Under the pieces are notes generated by a model. The model worked only from the letters and a program-made list of their open reading frames with translations. It ran no database searches and was not told the DNA's origin. Of a DNA stretch of 64,000 nucleotides, positions 10,338 through 21,025 are shown in pieces. Source of the stretch: Mortierella sp. BCC40632 (lineage: Eukaryota; Mortierellomycota; Mortierellomycetes; Mortierellales; Mortierellaceae); the NCBI GenBank assembly GCA_011634665.1, contig WAEK01000004.1, positions 338,001 to 402,000 of the forward strand, read 5' to 3'. The translations under genes and the position numbers were made by a program. Positions within the stretch are counted from its first letter, which is position 1, and the number at the start of each line of letters is the position of its first letter.

Positions 10338-11219
10338 TCACATGCCGACCGCCATTTTTTTGCCTGGGCACTCATTTGCGCGGTGTCCATCACGGCGGCA
10401 CTTGAAGCAAGCACCCCTGGCCATGAGCTTTTTCCTTTCGGTGTCAGTTAATTTTGGGAGGGGGCTTGAGCCTTGGAGGTGTCGTCGGAGGGCATTGATC
10501 TCCATTCGAAGATTATCGATCTCCATCGGGGTTGGGCCAGATGCTGGAGCCTGCATTTGTGCTGCCACAACGGAAGCTTGGGTTGTCACGAATCCCGACT
10601 GGTTATTCCTTGGGTTGTCTGGTGTAAAGTTGTACACTCTGTCGTACTGCTCGGCTGCCTCGAGGAGTTGGTAGATATTCAAAACCTGAGTGATCATGAG
10701 AGCTCTGAGGAGTTGCTGTAAGTTCTTGGGGCATCCTTCAAAAAGGAGACGTGTGCAAACTTCTCCAGCTCGGCACGAGTAAAGTCCGAGGTGGCATCGG
10801 CGAGGAGAGCCGTAAGGAGGCGCTTGGTTTCGGCGACATGAGCATCAACAGTAGTGGTCATTTTCAGAGTCGCCAGTCTTGATCGCAGCACTTGGTCAAA
10901 GTCGGAGGGGATGTAAGCCAACTTGAATTTTTTTCTCAAACTCGGCAAAGTCAGCATCATCGGCGAGACCGGAACCGTCGAACCATTGTCCTGCTGCATC
11001 GCCTAGAAGGGAAGCAGCGACCACTGTCTTGATTGAATCTGGTGTGGCCGTCGCCAGAAAATATCGCTTCACACTGCGGAGCCATGTCAGGGCAGTGAAT
11101 CCATCGCGGCTACCTTGATACTTCTCAGGATGGGGGTAACGGTAGGGAAGGGGCAGAGGGTTGGGCTTCGGAGGACATTGTGATATCGAGACGTGATAAG
11201 GCTTCAACAAGGGGATCAA
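10338..11219 (-). pseudogene. element B gag
   Basis: The capsid part reads YPHPEKYQGSRDGFTALTWL and SLLGDAAGQWFDG. A frameshift at a run of seven A (minus strand, near 10930) moves the reading into KLAYIPSDFDQVLRSRLATL, and another near 10695 moves it to VLNIYQLLEAAEQYDRVYNF. The nucleocapsid zinc knuckle ACFKCRRDGHRANECPGK (CX2CX4HX4C) lies near 10365-10420. No convincing in-frame ATG precedes the capsid. The start is unresolved, again possibly because of indels. Confidence 0.85.
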
Positions 11220-11369
11220 GGAGTAGGCAAGGTTCTGGTGTTTGGGGTGGTTGGGAGGGGGAGGCAGGGTCAGGGGGTCAGGGGGAGGGGGCTCAGGGTG
11301 GGGAGTGGTTATAGCGGACGTTGTGAAAAAAAAATTATCAGGGGCCAGGGTTCAGGGTGAATCAGAATA

Positions 11370-11381
11370 CCTTTGCTGCCA
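11370..11381 (-). other. primer-binding site of element B
   Basis: On the minus strand TGGCAGCAAAGG begins directly after the 5' LTR. A TGG start, complementary to a tRNA CCA end, at this exact position supports the 70-bp LTR boundary. The priming tRNA is not identified. Confidence 0.6.
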
Positions 11382-11451
11382 TGCAACAGTAAGGGGTCAG
11401 AAGAGCTGCTGTTTATTAGAGGGGGAGGGAGGGTCTATTTATACTGGTACA
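11382..11451 (-). repeat. 5' LTR of element B (70 bp)
   Basis: This is identical to the 3' LTR at 6405-6474. It is bounded on one side by the target duplication CACGG (11452-11456) and on the other by the TGG primer-binding site. Confidence 0.92.
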
Positions 11452-11796
11452 CACGGTCAGAGACCGAACGAAACCACCCACCGTTCCCCGCCCGAACAGT
11501 ACCCCCGACAACAAGGCTACGCATCAGCCAACGCTTACGCCCCTAGGACTATGTCCCCCCGCCATCAGCGACTGTACGACGAAGGAAGATGTTTCAATTG
11601 CGAAGATGTTGGACATCGATCCCACGAGTGTCCCCTCCCCCGCCGAAACCGACAGCCTCACCCACCTGTCAACACGCACGCCCCGCCTAACCGACAGGCA
11701 CCCCTTGAAGCCAACCTGTTCGCTGAGGACCCGCAGGACTTGCTTGCTCTCAGCAAGTCTGCTGTGGGTCACGCACAGAAAAACCAACCCCTATGA
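11452..11796 (+). pseudogene. element A gag, C-terminal part with zinc knuckle
   Basis: The frame resumes after element B as HGQRPNETTHRSPPEQYPRQ and reaches the CCHC knuckle CFNCEDVGHRSHEC (CX2CX4HX4C) near 11590. A proline- and asparagine-rich tail follows. The frame stops at 11796, and the linker toward protease (to about 12270) is only weakly readable in several frames. Confidence 0.85.
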
Positions 11797-12269
11797 CAGG
11801 AACGGAAAGAAGGTTGTCAGACCGAACAATGAAAGTGAGGAAATTGAACACGACCTACGACAGACACGACGCCAAGTACGAATGGATGTTGATAAAGTAC
11901 CCCGACCCCTGGTCCAACAGCAGCTTCAGACGACCCCGACCCCGCCGACCGCCCCGCCACACCTGGACCTTCACGACCATTAAGACAGCCAACACCTGTC
12001 CCCGATGTAACCGATGATACGACTCAGACTCCCCAACAGCAAAAAAGACCACCCGCGCATTGAGTCTCGTCGACCCGCTTTCATTGAATTAATGAGAGAC
12101 CGACCGGACCTGGATCTACAAGAACTACTCTTTGACACAAAGGTACCTGTCTCGTTAGCTCACTTGTTGTATTACAGCCCCAGTTTGAGGTAAGACTGCA
12201 TGCATCTTTTTAAAAAGAAATCCAGATCACGACATACACCTCATAGACAACCCGCCGCCAGAGGATAGT

Positions 12270-12659
12270 TACTGCTCCCTAAAAGCGGTTGTCACCCTGA
12301 ATGGACATGAGGTTACCGCCGTCATTGACACTGGAGCCGCGTGTTCGGTCATTACCTCGGGACTGGCAACAACTCTTGGGATTCGACCAGACACCACCCA
12401 CACTCGACAACTCGTCACCGCCGATGGGAAAAGGCACGCCCCTGACAGAGCCATCAAAAGCTTGCCCATCAACGTACGACACCTACAGCTGCCAACATAC
12501 GCCGTCGTTTTCGACCGACCCGAACATCAACTGATTCTAGGAATGAATTGGCTTTGTGAGAACAAAATCACCGTCGACTTGCAGCAACGCCGCCTTTGGA
12601 TACCAATCGAGCAGGGAAAGTTCTTTTTATATTCATTTGCAAAGTCAGACCCGCAGTAA
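12270..12659 (+). pseudogene. element A aspartic protease
   Basis: The reading VTLNGHEVTAVIDTGAACSV contains the canonical D-T-G-A active site. A flap-like region and the C-terminal hydrophobic-G motif follow (HQLILGMNWLCENK). The frame changes near 12460 and ends at 12659. This is the pepsin-like retroelement protease that cleaves Gag-Pol in related elements. A stop and non-coding gap separate it from RT in this copy. Confidence 0.85.
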
Positions 12660-12713
12660 CGTTGACCACATCATGAGTCTGATCACCCCGATATCCAGCA
12701 CGAACTTGATGAA

Positions 12714-13500
12714 TTGCTGAATGAGTTCAGTCATCTTTTCGCCACATCTATCGACCAACTCACCCAGACCAAACCCATACGATTCACGCACCACATCAAA
12801 ACAGGAGAAGCTGCACCTATTCACGTTCCACCCTATCGAGTACCCGCCGCTTTTAAGACCGCCCTATACGAAGAGATCGATCGAATGCTGAGGAACGGCA
12901 TCATCTCCAAAAGCTACTCACCTTGGGGAGCCCCCGTCCTACCAGTCAAGAAGAAAGATGGAAGTATCCGCATCTGTGTTGACTACCGCCGTCTTAATGC
13001 TGTGACCCAACGAGATCAATTCCCACTACCACGAAGTGACGACATCTTGGCTTCTTTCTTTGGCTGCAGTTGTTACACTGGTTTAGACGCCATCTGGGGA
13101 TTTTGGCAAGTAGCCGTTGAGCCATCGGACAGAAAAAAGACTGCATTTAGCGTACCCGGATTAGGTTTATTTGAGTTCAACGTCATGCCATTTGGACTTG
13201 TCAATGCACCCAGCACGTTCCAACGAGTAGTACAAGAGATCCTGGGAAGTCTCCCGTTTGTCCACGTCTACGTCGATGATATCCTGATCTTTTCCAAGAA
13301 CCCCGAAGAGCATCTTACTCACCTGCGTGCTGTCTTCTTACGCCTCGATCGTTATAGGTTCAAGCTCAACCGAAAGAAGTGTCATTTTCTGAAGGAAGAG
13401 TTAGACTACCTTGGTCAAACCATCTCTGCAAAAGGCATTCGGCCACAGAGGTCTAAGATTGAGAGCCTCCGCAGTACTCGGACGCCCAAAAGCGCTCCTG
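12714..13500 (+). pseudogene. element A reverse transcriptase
   Basis: Clear RT motifs are present in order: PPYRVPAAFKTALYEEIDRM, GIISKSYSPWGAPVLPVKKK, IRICVDYRRLNAVT, FEFNVMPFGLVNAPSTFQ, the catalytic VYVDDILIFSKN, and the thumb DYLGQTISAKGIRP. Near 13510 an extra base shifts the frame within RSFLGLASYFRKY-like sequence, so RT and RNase H are no longer joined. All polymerase aspartates are present. Confidence 0.92.
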
Positions 13501-13575
13501 AAGTAAGATCGTTTCCTAGGACTGGCCTCCTATTTCCGAAAATACATCCTCCGCTGCTCGATTGTCGGCAAGCCC

Positions 13576-14025
13576 TTGTCCGAGTTGCTGAAAAACCAAG
13601 TCAAGTGGTATTGGAACGACAAGACCCAAGCCGCCTTCGATAAACTGAAAGAGTCCCTGACCTCCGAACCCGTCCTAGCCTCGCCCGATTGGGATCGCCT
13701 GTTCCGACTGATAGCTGATGGATCCGGTGAAGGGTTATCGCTTATCCTGACCCAGATCTTCGAAGATGGCGAGCGAGTGATCGCCTACGCATCAAGAACC
13801 CTGACAACTGCTGAAAAGAATTACTCCGCGACCCATCTGGAAGGCCTAGCTGTAGTCTGGGGTGTCCATCACTTCCGACACTACTTGGCTGGCCGAAAGT
13901 TCGAAGTGCTGACCGATCACCAAGCCCTCGTGAGCCTCTTTTCTAAAGACACTCCTTTAACTGGTCGATTAGCTAGATGGGCCCTCCGATTGCGAGAATA
14001 CGATTTCGATATCAAAGCATATTAA
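13576..14025 (+). pseudogene. element A RNase H domain
   Basis: WNDKTQAAFDKLKESLTSEP leads into the RNase H core RLIADGSGEGLSLILTQ, VIAYASRTLTTAEKNYSATH and LTDHQALVSLF, ending LREYDFDIKAY. The first acidic motif reads ADGSG. The domain is complete, but the frame stops at 14025, just before the integrase linker GKNNPADFASRC (different frame). Confidence 0.88.
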
Positions 14026-14317
14026 GGGAAAGAACAATCCTGCCGATTTTGCTTCCCGATGCACGACCACCACTGTACCCGACGATGACAAACACGACAC
14101 TGAGGATGAGTCTGAAGAGCCAGCAACTATATTCCAGATCGATCAAGAACCCGAGGAGCACGACGCCAGTTGCGACGAGCTCTTTTCTCCATGGACTATG
14201 CCGTCTACCTAACCATCAGAAACTATTTGAGAGACCGAACCTACCCTGAAGGAGCCACTGAACAGGATAGAGCAAAGATAAGACGACGATCAGCTCCTTA
14301 TTTTTTGTGCCAACGAT

Positions 14318-15523
14318 ATGCTCTACAAATGGAATAACGATGATTACTTAGAAGTGCTGCACGAACGAAACGACGTCGATGCGATCAAGCGAGTCCACAA
14401 TGAGTTCCATCAAGGCGTTGAAGCGACCTATAACAGCCTGACACGACGATACACAGGACACGGCCTAATGGATCAGACCAAGAGAGTAGTCCAGAGTTGC
14501 TTGACCTGCCAAAGAGCATGCCACGCCCAACTTTGCTGCCCGAGCAGAAGAGTTGCACCCGATCGACGTAACCGAGCCCTTACAAGTCATTGGTGTAGAT
14601 GTTGTTGGTCCAATCTATCCGCCGTCGGCTACCGGACTGACATATATCTTTACCGCGATCGACTATCACACAAGATGGCCGATAGCTGTTCCCGCGAAAA
14701 GGCTGACACACACTCTTTGTTGTCCTTTCTGATGAACCATGTTATCGCAATCTTTGGTGTACCTGCGCGTATCTTATCAGACCGTGGTTCCATTTTCACT
14801 AGTGAACTTATCCAAGATTTATTTAGACAGATTGGTGTACGCCACCAAACGACGACTGCCTACAGACCCCAAGCGAACGGACGAGTCGAAAGAATGCACC
14901 GCACGTTGAAAGCCCTCCTGAGGCGATTGACGGAAGAGGATCGAACCCAATGGCCGCAGAACATATGGCGAGTCCTGCTAGCAATCCGGACCACAAGGAA
15001 TGCCGCGACCCGATTCTCCCCGTCTGAACTATTGTTTGGAAAGAATCTGACGCTGCCAAGCTCCTGGATCCCGCGAGACGACCGTGCCATCCTTGCCGAA
15101 GGTGTCGATAACGCCCAAGACCGAATGGACCAATTCCCGAGTAGGATTGACGATACAAGAGAACAAGGACACCGAAACTCGAGAGTCGCCCAAGAACGGC
15201 AGCGCGTCTATTACAATAGATATGTACAGCCCCGGTCGTTCCGTCCTGACGATCTGGTGTTCAAGAAAATGACGATAGTCGGAAGCCCCACGAACCGAGA
15301 CAAGTTTGGAGAGACCTACCAAGGCCCGTACCGAGTCACTGCTGTGATCGGAAATGGTACCTACCGTATCTCTGATCAACTAGGAAACTTAGACACGGTG
15401 CACGTTGATCGCCTGATGCCAGCAAATATCGAAAGACTCCTGGTGCCGGAAGTCCTGGCAGCAAGTCAGCCGCTAAGACGAGGTATAAGACAGTATCGAT
15501 TGGAGGAAGGAAGGATTTTGTAG
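14318..15523 (+). pseudogene. element A integrase
   Basis: The zinc-binding module reads VHNEFHQGVEATYNSL and SCLTCQRACHAQ. The first catalytic Asp region (GVDVVGPIYP) lies in another frame near 14590-14690, so the core is frameshifted there. The rest is open: RILSDRGSIFTSEL, AYRPQANGRVERMHRTLK (catalytic D and E), and a C-terminal domain with RPDDLVFKK, YQGPYRVTAVIGNGTYRI and HVDRLMP. Unlike element B, I see no chromodomain. Confidence 0.88.
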
Positions 15524-15548
15524 TTGTTTATTTTCGCCGGGACGTCTC

Positions 15549-15561
15549 AAGTAAGAAAGGG
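15549..15561 (+). other. polypurine tract of element A
   Basis: AAGTAAGAAAGGG lies three bases before the TG of the 3' LTR and is the likely plus-strand primer. Confidence 0.6.
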
Positions 15562-15563
15562 CA

Positions 15564-15976
15564 TGTCGGGAGGTCGAGTGCGTGTCGTCCGTAAGCCGCA
15601 TCGACTCCATGACGTCACCGTATCCCAGACGCAGACCTAGGCCAGCCTCGACCACGTCTAGTGTCGCCGCCCCGGTACCCAACCCCTAGCCCCTACAGTC
15701 CCCGCACCACCCCAATAGCCCCGAAGACATCCTGACCATGGCACCACACGATATTCCCCTAACCAATACACTCCCCTAGCCCAGACCCATCCATGTCCAC
15801 CCCCCTCTTCTATTTAAGCCAAGAGCTTCGCTTAATAAAAACCTCGGTTAGCAACCCATATCAAAATCTTACAAATACTTCTCTTGCCACACTTCCCACC
15901 TTCCCATCCTTCTCCATCCCACTACCTTCAAATCACACTATATCTTAAGACCACGTAGCCAGATTTTCTTGTTACA
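15564..15976 (+). repeat. 3' LTR of element A (internally deleted)
   Basis: This 413-bp LTR matches the first ~100 and last ~310 bases of the 5' LTR almost exactly. It lacks about 378 internal bases, with the junction inside short GCCGC/CCGCC microhomology near 15666-15672. The retained part keeps the TATA-like and AATAAA signals. Confidence 0.9.
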
Positions 15977-16566
15977 GGAGAGCAGAGTTTCGAGAACATC
16001 CCATCTCTAAGTTGCAAAGCCACACAAGCCACCCGAGGCTGTTGGCTGCCCCTTCTAACTGGCCCACCGGCCTGGCCCTCTGTCTAAAAAAAAAAAGGAG
16101 GGGCGGCCTGTGCCCGCTCGAAAAATCTAAAAAAAAACAACAACAACAAAAACGCTTTTTTGTCTTTACTTACATGGTGGAAACAGACTGATAAAAAAAA
16201 AAAAAAAAAAAAATCAGGCTATCTACCAAAAAGAATGAGGAGAAAGGGTGGGAGGCCGACCCAGAAACGATATCGCTACTAAAAAAGTACAACGCAAAGA
16301 AGAAGTGAAAAAAAAAGATCAGAGTACAAGGAGCATCTGCAGAAGGGGCAAGTCAAGGACAGCATCTACAACTTTTTTTCAGCCTTTTTAATCATCTTGA
16401 AAAAAAACGGCAATCGTTGCGCGGGGCTTCGGCAACGTGAGCTGTTATGGTATTATGGAGGACTGCCACCACTCTGCGGTGGCTGTGGCTAGTTTAGTCT
16501 AGTCTTAGCCTACATAGCTATCTCCAGCAGAACAGATTTTTATATAAAAAAAGACAGCATCTACAA

Positions 16567-17399
16567 CTAAGGCGGAGGGTCCGAGGGGTCCAAGAGCTGC
16601 GAGAGCGGCTCCCAATCAAGCAAGTCGACGCCAACAACGTCACCACGCCTAATGTCGAGCGACTTCAGTCTTGCGCACGAAGCTGGAGGAGTGTGCTCCC
16701 CTGAAAAGAGATCATAGCCTGGAGTGGACCATATCCAGCCAAAGGTCTTCTCCTTGGACACCACAATGTACCGACAGCGATTTCAAGTCTTGTACATTCG
16801 CTTGTGTTCGGTGAGAAAAATAGGAAAGCTCGGTGGTGACAAAAGGTGCGATGTGTCTTTATTTTGGGGCAAGGGCCGGCATTTATTCTGGAGTAAAAAT
16901 GCTGTCTACAGCCACCCCGCCGCAAACCACCTATAATTGTCTCCCCGGCTGTGAATTTTAGGTTCCTAGTATTTTTGCTAGACAGGAAATGTTGATATAC
17001 AACAGTTGGCATCTAGTGTTACTGCTGCGTTTGGGTTCGTTGATTGTGTTTGTTGCTCTTGGGACTGGCTTACTGGAGTACTGTGTGTGCACGGAGTTTC
17101 AGGCCGTTGACGGTGAGCCAGAGGAGGTCGTCCGCTGTGCTATCTCTCGGGGATTGCCCCAGTATAAGCTTGTAGATGGCCACAAAAGTTCCCCAAATGT
17201 TGTACAGGGTCATGAAGTGGATGTGCACTGTGATAAGAGGTATGTCGTAGTTCCTTTGTGTGAGACTCCTGTCCGGGATAGTCGATGAGACAGCGCCTGA
17301 AGTTGCCACTGATCTCTTCGCCTTGTTGTTCGCTCCACTTGGATAATATCTAGCAACAGGGTCACATTCGAAGGACGCTGTCGAGCGAATCCGCTCCAA
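16567..17399 (-). other. unassigned open frames in left arm
   Basis: Three overlapping minus-strand frames (17070-17399, 16665-17012, 16567-16764) mirror those at 24095-24932. The last reads ordinary-looking protein sequence (SKEKTFGWIWSTPGYDLFSG ending LDPSDPPP). No family is recognised, and no consistent splice model joins the frames. An A-run length difference changes one frame between the two arms. Confidence 0.25.
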
Positions 17400-17516
17400 A
17401 TGGCAAGTATTTTAATGGATCAAGAAGTAAGAGGGAAAACCCAAGATTATCCTTTGCTTGAGGATGGGGAGGGTGCCTTCTATGTACTACCGAAAAAAGG
17501 CCTCTGTCCGTCTCTC

Positions 17517-17592
17517 TGGCCTCCCTGACCTCCCTGACCTCCCTGACCTCCCTGACCTCTCTGACCTCTCTGACCTCTCTGACCTCTCTGGC
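17517..17592. repeat. CCTGACCTC-type minisatellite
   Basis: About eight tandem units of a 9-10-base motif (CTGACCTCC changing to CTGACCTCT). The mirror copy is at about 23900-23985, and a degenerate form recurs near 20205-20400. Confidence 0.8.
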
Positions 17593-19739
17593 TTTTACTC
17601 TTCACTCCTCAATTACCTCAATTAGCAACAAGGTTGTGTCCTCTCTGTTGGTGCGGTAGGCCACAAATATGATACGTGTTCACGAATCTGAGCGTTTGTT
17701 TGTGTGTGCTCCACAATGCTGTGTAAATGTAGCGCAACAGCTCTGCACAGCCAGATGCACAGAGACGACTGAAATGCACACCCCTCACCCCTCGCCCCCA
17801 CTGAGATTTTTCTTTTGAAAAATGACATGACGCGTCGGGAAGCGGACATACAAGGACGAATCAAATAGGAATGCTGAACCGTGTTGCCGATGCTCTGTGC
17901 CCAGTTTTCTGTTCGGGACCAGCCGCTGTGAAAAAAAAAAAAAAAAAAAAAAAAAGCCAAGTACGAACAAAAGACTTTTGTCTGTGTTTCTTCAGTCAAT
18001 GGGAATTCATAGGCCAAGAGCTGACCGATTGCCTGTTACTCCGTGGCTACGAGGGCCACTTTTGGTGGTTCGAATGAACACAAGCCATCTGGAGAACGGC
18101 ATGGCATACGACTCGCCTTACGTCCTGGGTTTACATCATTAGAAACGAAGACAAAAAAAAAAAAAAGAAAGAGAGAGAAAGAGAGGGGAAGGAAAAGAGA
18201 AGAAAAAATGAAGTGGAAAAAGAAAAAGAAAGAAAAGGGAAAATCCATGATGGTTGTTCCTGAGCTTGCTCACGAGTCATCATCCTAGGAGAATCAAATG
18301 AGAATAGGGAGAATAGAAAAAGAAGGGTGAAAAGTGAAAAAGAATTGTGAAGAAAAAAATGACCCGATAGTCCACTCTTAATACCGCCCGCTCTCCCACC
18401 CGCTCGCTCACTCGTTCACCCAACTCCCCAACTCTGACCCACCTATCCAACTTACCTTCTCGTTCACCACCAATCACTCTCCCACTCTCCCACTCACTCA
18501 CTCACAACCACAACCATAACTGCCACAGCTATAACTGCCACAACTACAACTGCCAACCTACCCCACCCCATCTCAATCCATAGGGAGAATTACTTAAAAG
18601 GAGCGGTAACCCTCTCTACAACTTGTTTTTCACCGCCAGAGTGCCTAACGGCCACTGATGTGGCTCGTTCGACACAACTGTGGCTACTAATCCGCTGCGA
18701 GAGGAAAAGAAAAGGCAAAAGGACCAAAGATCCTCTATCAGCTCCGATCACTCAAAAGGCACGGCCGCCCACCTTTTAACTGCCCGCCGAATGCAGGCGC
18801 GTAGCGCGGCTACTGATAACTCACCTCGCCGACGGGAGGGGCTGTTTGGGATAGGGAGCTACTAAAATCACTCCCCCCAGCGGGCACATTTGAGGCCATC
18901 TGTCTAGAAGACCTCTAGGACTCTTACCCCATGAGTACAACAAACAGGAATAAATGGGATCCCTCCACTGTAATATGGCAGAGACCCCCGTGGAGAAGGA
19001 GTGTGTTGAGAAGTGTGTTGAGAGGTGTGTTGAGGAGTGTGTTGAGGAGTATGTCGAATAGTGTGTTGGAGTGTATTAAAAGTAAAGAAGAAAAAACGAG
19101 AGAGAAAGAAAAAGACACAAAGGAAGTGGAGCAGAGAGGAGTGGAGAAGTGAAGAGTGGAGGAGGAGAGCAGGAAAGCAAGAGACACCGAGTTTACCGCA
19201 ACCGCCGCAACCAACACCACAACCACCAGCGTCACAACCACCACCACAACCGCCATCAACCGTCATCAACCGCCATCACCATCAAAACCACCACCGCCAC
19301 CAAAACCGCCACCACCACCATCACCAAAACCGTCATAACCGAGAAGTTGGGGGGAAAAAAAAAGGAAAAGTGAGGAAGAAGTGGAAAAGAGAGAACGAGA
19401 GAAAGAGAGAAAGAGAGAAAGAGAGAAAGAGAATGTGTTTGTTGGTCAGAGAACTGTCCAGTGCAGTTGCAAGCACTTCAAGACAAAGAGTCTGTTGTCG
19501 AAGAGTGTCAAGTGGAGGACCAAGGCTGGAAGGAGAGTGTAGTGGAAAACCCCCACAGAGACCAGAGAGTCCAGAGAAAGGGAGAAGGAGGATAATAGAA
19601 AAGGATGAAAGAAAAGAACTGAAGTGGTTGTTGCACTTACCTCTTGTCTGTTATGAAAGTCCTGACTTACCTCTCCGGCAAGGGCAAAAAAATAAAATAA
19701 TAAGAGACCCAGGGCTGAACATTGGGGGGAGGAAGGAGG

Positions 19740-19895
19740 AGAGAATGGGAAGAGGAGAAGAGGAGAAGAGGAGGAGAGGAGGAGAGGAGGAGAGGAGGAG
19801 GAGGAGGAGGAGAGAGGAGGAGAGGAGGAGAGGAGGAGAGGAGGAGAGGGAGGAGGAGGAGGAGGAGGAGAGGAGGAGAGGAGGAGTGAAGGTGG
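19740..19895. repeat. GGA-rich purine tract
   Basis: About 150 bases of nearly pure purine on the plus strand, built from GAGGAG and GAAGAG units. The mirror is the CTCCTC tract at about 21565-21740, which is longer, so the tract has changed length since the arms formed. Confidence 0.85.
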
Positions 19896-20438
19896 AGAGG
19901 GGGTGGAGGGGTGAGGAGGAAAGAGAAGCAGAGAGAAGGAAAGCGACACTTAAAGAAAAATGCTGATGTTCTTCTGGGTGGCTGCACCAAACTGGTCTGC
20001 TCTGGCTCGCGCTGGCTTTCCCTCTGCCGTTCTGCTGGGCTTGGAGCCTTTTTGCACCAAGCCAAGCGCGTCTTTTTTTTTTTTTTTTTTTTTTTGTGGA
20101 CGTGCACCTCACGCGTCTCTGCCGCGGCCCAGTCCTGCACTCGATCTCTCCTTCATGCCTCCAGTGCTTCCACTGGTCCACACCACACCTCAGTCCCACC
20201 CTCACCCTCTGCTCTCTCTGCTCTCTCTGACCTCTCTGCCCACTCTGCCCACTCTGTCGCTCTGGCCTCTCTAGCCTCCCCAGCCTTTCTGACCACTCTA
20301 ACATGCCTCTCTGGCTTCACTATTCTCGCTGGTCTTCCTAATCTCTTACACCTCTTCGGTCTTCCTACCCCCTTTGGCCTCTCTGATCTCTCTGACCTTT
20401 ACTCTCGTCTCCCACTACCTTAATCCCTACTCCTTGAC

Positions 20439-21025
20439 TGGCATCAGGGTCGCACCTCTCTATTGTTGTAGTGTCGCGGTGGAGCTTCATGTGCACACAA
20501 TCACATTCAAAAACTTGCTCGAGATCTACATCGCTCACATCTGCACCGCTCGAGATCTGCATCGCTCGTGGCTGTGCCTGCACAGCTCAGACAGCTGTAG
20601 AGAAGCAGATGTATCACCCTCTGTGAGGAGGAGCCCCTTTTTCGAACAAACATGTCGTTGGCTGGTGGAGCGCTCTCAGAGGACTCTTTTTTTTTCCCGC
20701 AGCTGGGACAGAGAGTTCAAAGCAATACCCGACAAGAGACAAGACACAGAGCGGCGCCAGCACAGCGCAGGTCCTTGTGTGTCCCGCCCCCCATTGTTGA
20801 CGTTCTTCTCCCTCGCCAGCCAGTTGGAAGAGAGCTCGGGACAGGACACAGCCGCAAAAGAAAATTTTCAGTGGAGGGGTGATTCTGCATTTGGCTGTGC
20901 TGACCGGCGCGTGATTGCGCTACATGTGCACACGAACAGGCGCACATCCGCAAGCTCGAAGATGCACAAACACACACCATATTGTGGGCTGCCACACTGG
21001 TAGAGAGGGAACACCTCTGTTGCTC
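20439..21025. other. palindrome centre (587 bp)
   Basis: This spacer is not part of the near-identical arms and encodes nothing I recognise. Its right half (about 20855-21025) is a diverged copy of the right-arm module near 23680-23880. Shared words in order include CAAAAGAAAA, CAGTGG, TGGCTGTGC, GCGCTACAT, ATATTGTGG-like and TTGCT. Its left half shows weaker similarity to the inverted form of the same module. It therefore looks like the remnant of an older inverted pair. Confidence 0.6.

Larger units (their letters stand above)
6405..11451 (-). mobile_element. Ty3/gypsy chromovirus with 70-bp LTRs (element B)
   Basis: This 5047-bp element on the minus strand is flanked by a 5-bp target duplication, CACGG (6400-6404 and 11452-11456). 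Removing it restores the gag frame of element A. Its two 70-bp LTRs appear identical. A TGG-starting primer-binding site directly follows the 5' LTR, and a polypurine tract directly precedes the 3' LTR. Coding order is Gag with CCHC knuckle, protease, RT, RNase H, integrase and C-terminal chromodomain, which places it among the chromoviruses. Several frameshifts, mainly at homopolymers, interrupt the reading frames. Confidence 0.95.
4689..15976 (+). mobile_element. Ty3/gypsy LTR retrotransposon (element A)
   Basis: The element runs from TGT at 4689 to ACA at 15976. It is bounded by the 4-bp target duplication GGAG (4685-4688 and 15977-15980). The intact empty site, carrying GGAG once, is present in the right arm near 25527-25533, which proves the boundaries. 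The order is LTR, gag with a CCHC knuckle, protease, RT, RNase H, integrase, LTR, which is the Ty3/gypsy (Metaviridae) order. Gag is split by nested element B, and several frameshifts break pol, so this copy cannot be autonomous. Apart from one large deletion, its two LTRs differ at one base and one C-run, so the insertion is young. Confidence 0.95.
15977..20438. repeat. palindrome left arm, inner segment
   Basis: This segment is the reverse complement of about 21026-25530. It contains the same blocks in mirrored order: an A/CAA-rich stretch, the 16567-17399 frames, the CCTGACCTC-type minisatellite, a long A-run, a 12-bp GTGTTGAGGAGT-like minisatellite at 19001-19065, and a long GGA-rich tract. 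Differences from the right arm are mostly homopolymer or microsatellite lengths plus scattered substitutions, for example near 17740 and 19730. I see no known protein family. Confidence 0.93.

Noticed and set aside
17517..17592. CRISPR-like array
   Set aside because: It is a direct tandem minisatellite of 9-10-base units without spacers, in a eukaryotic genome.
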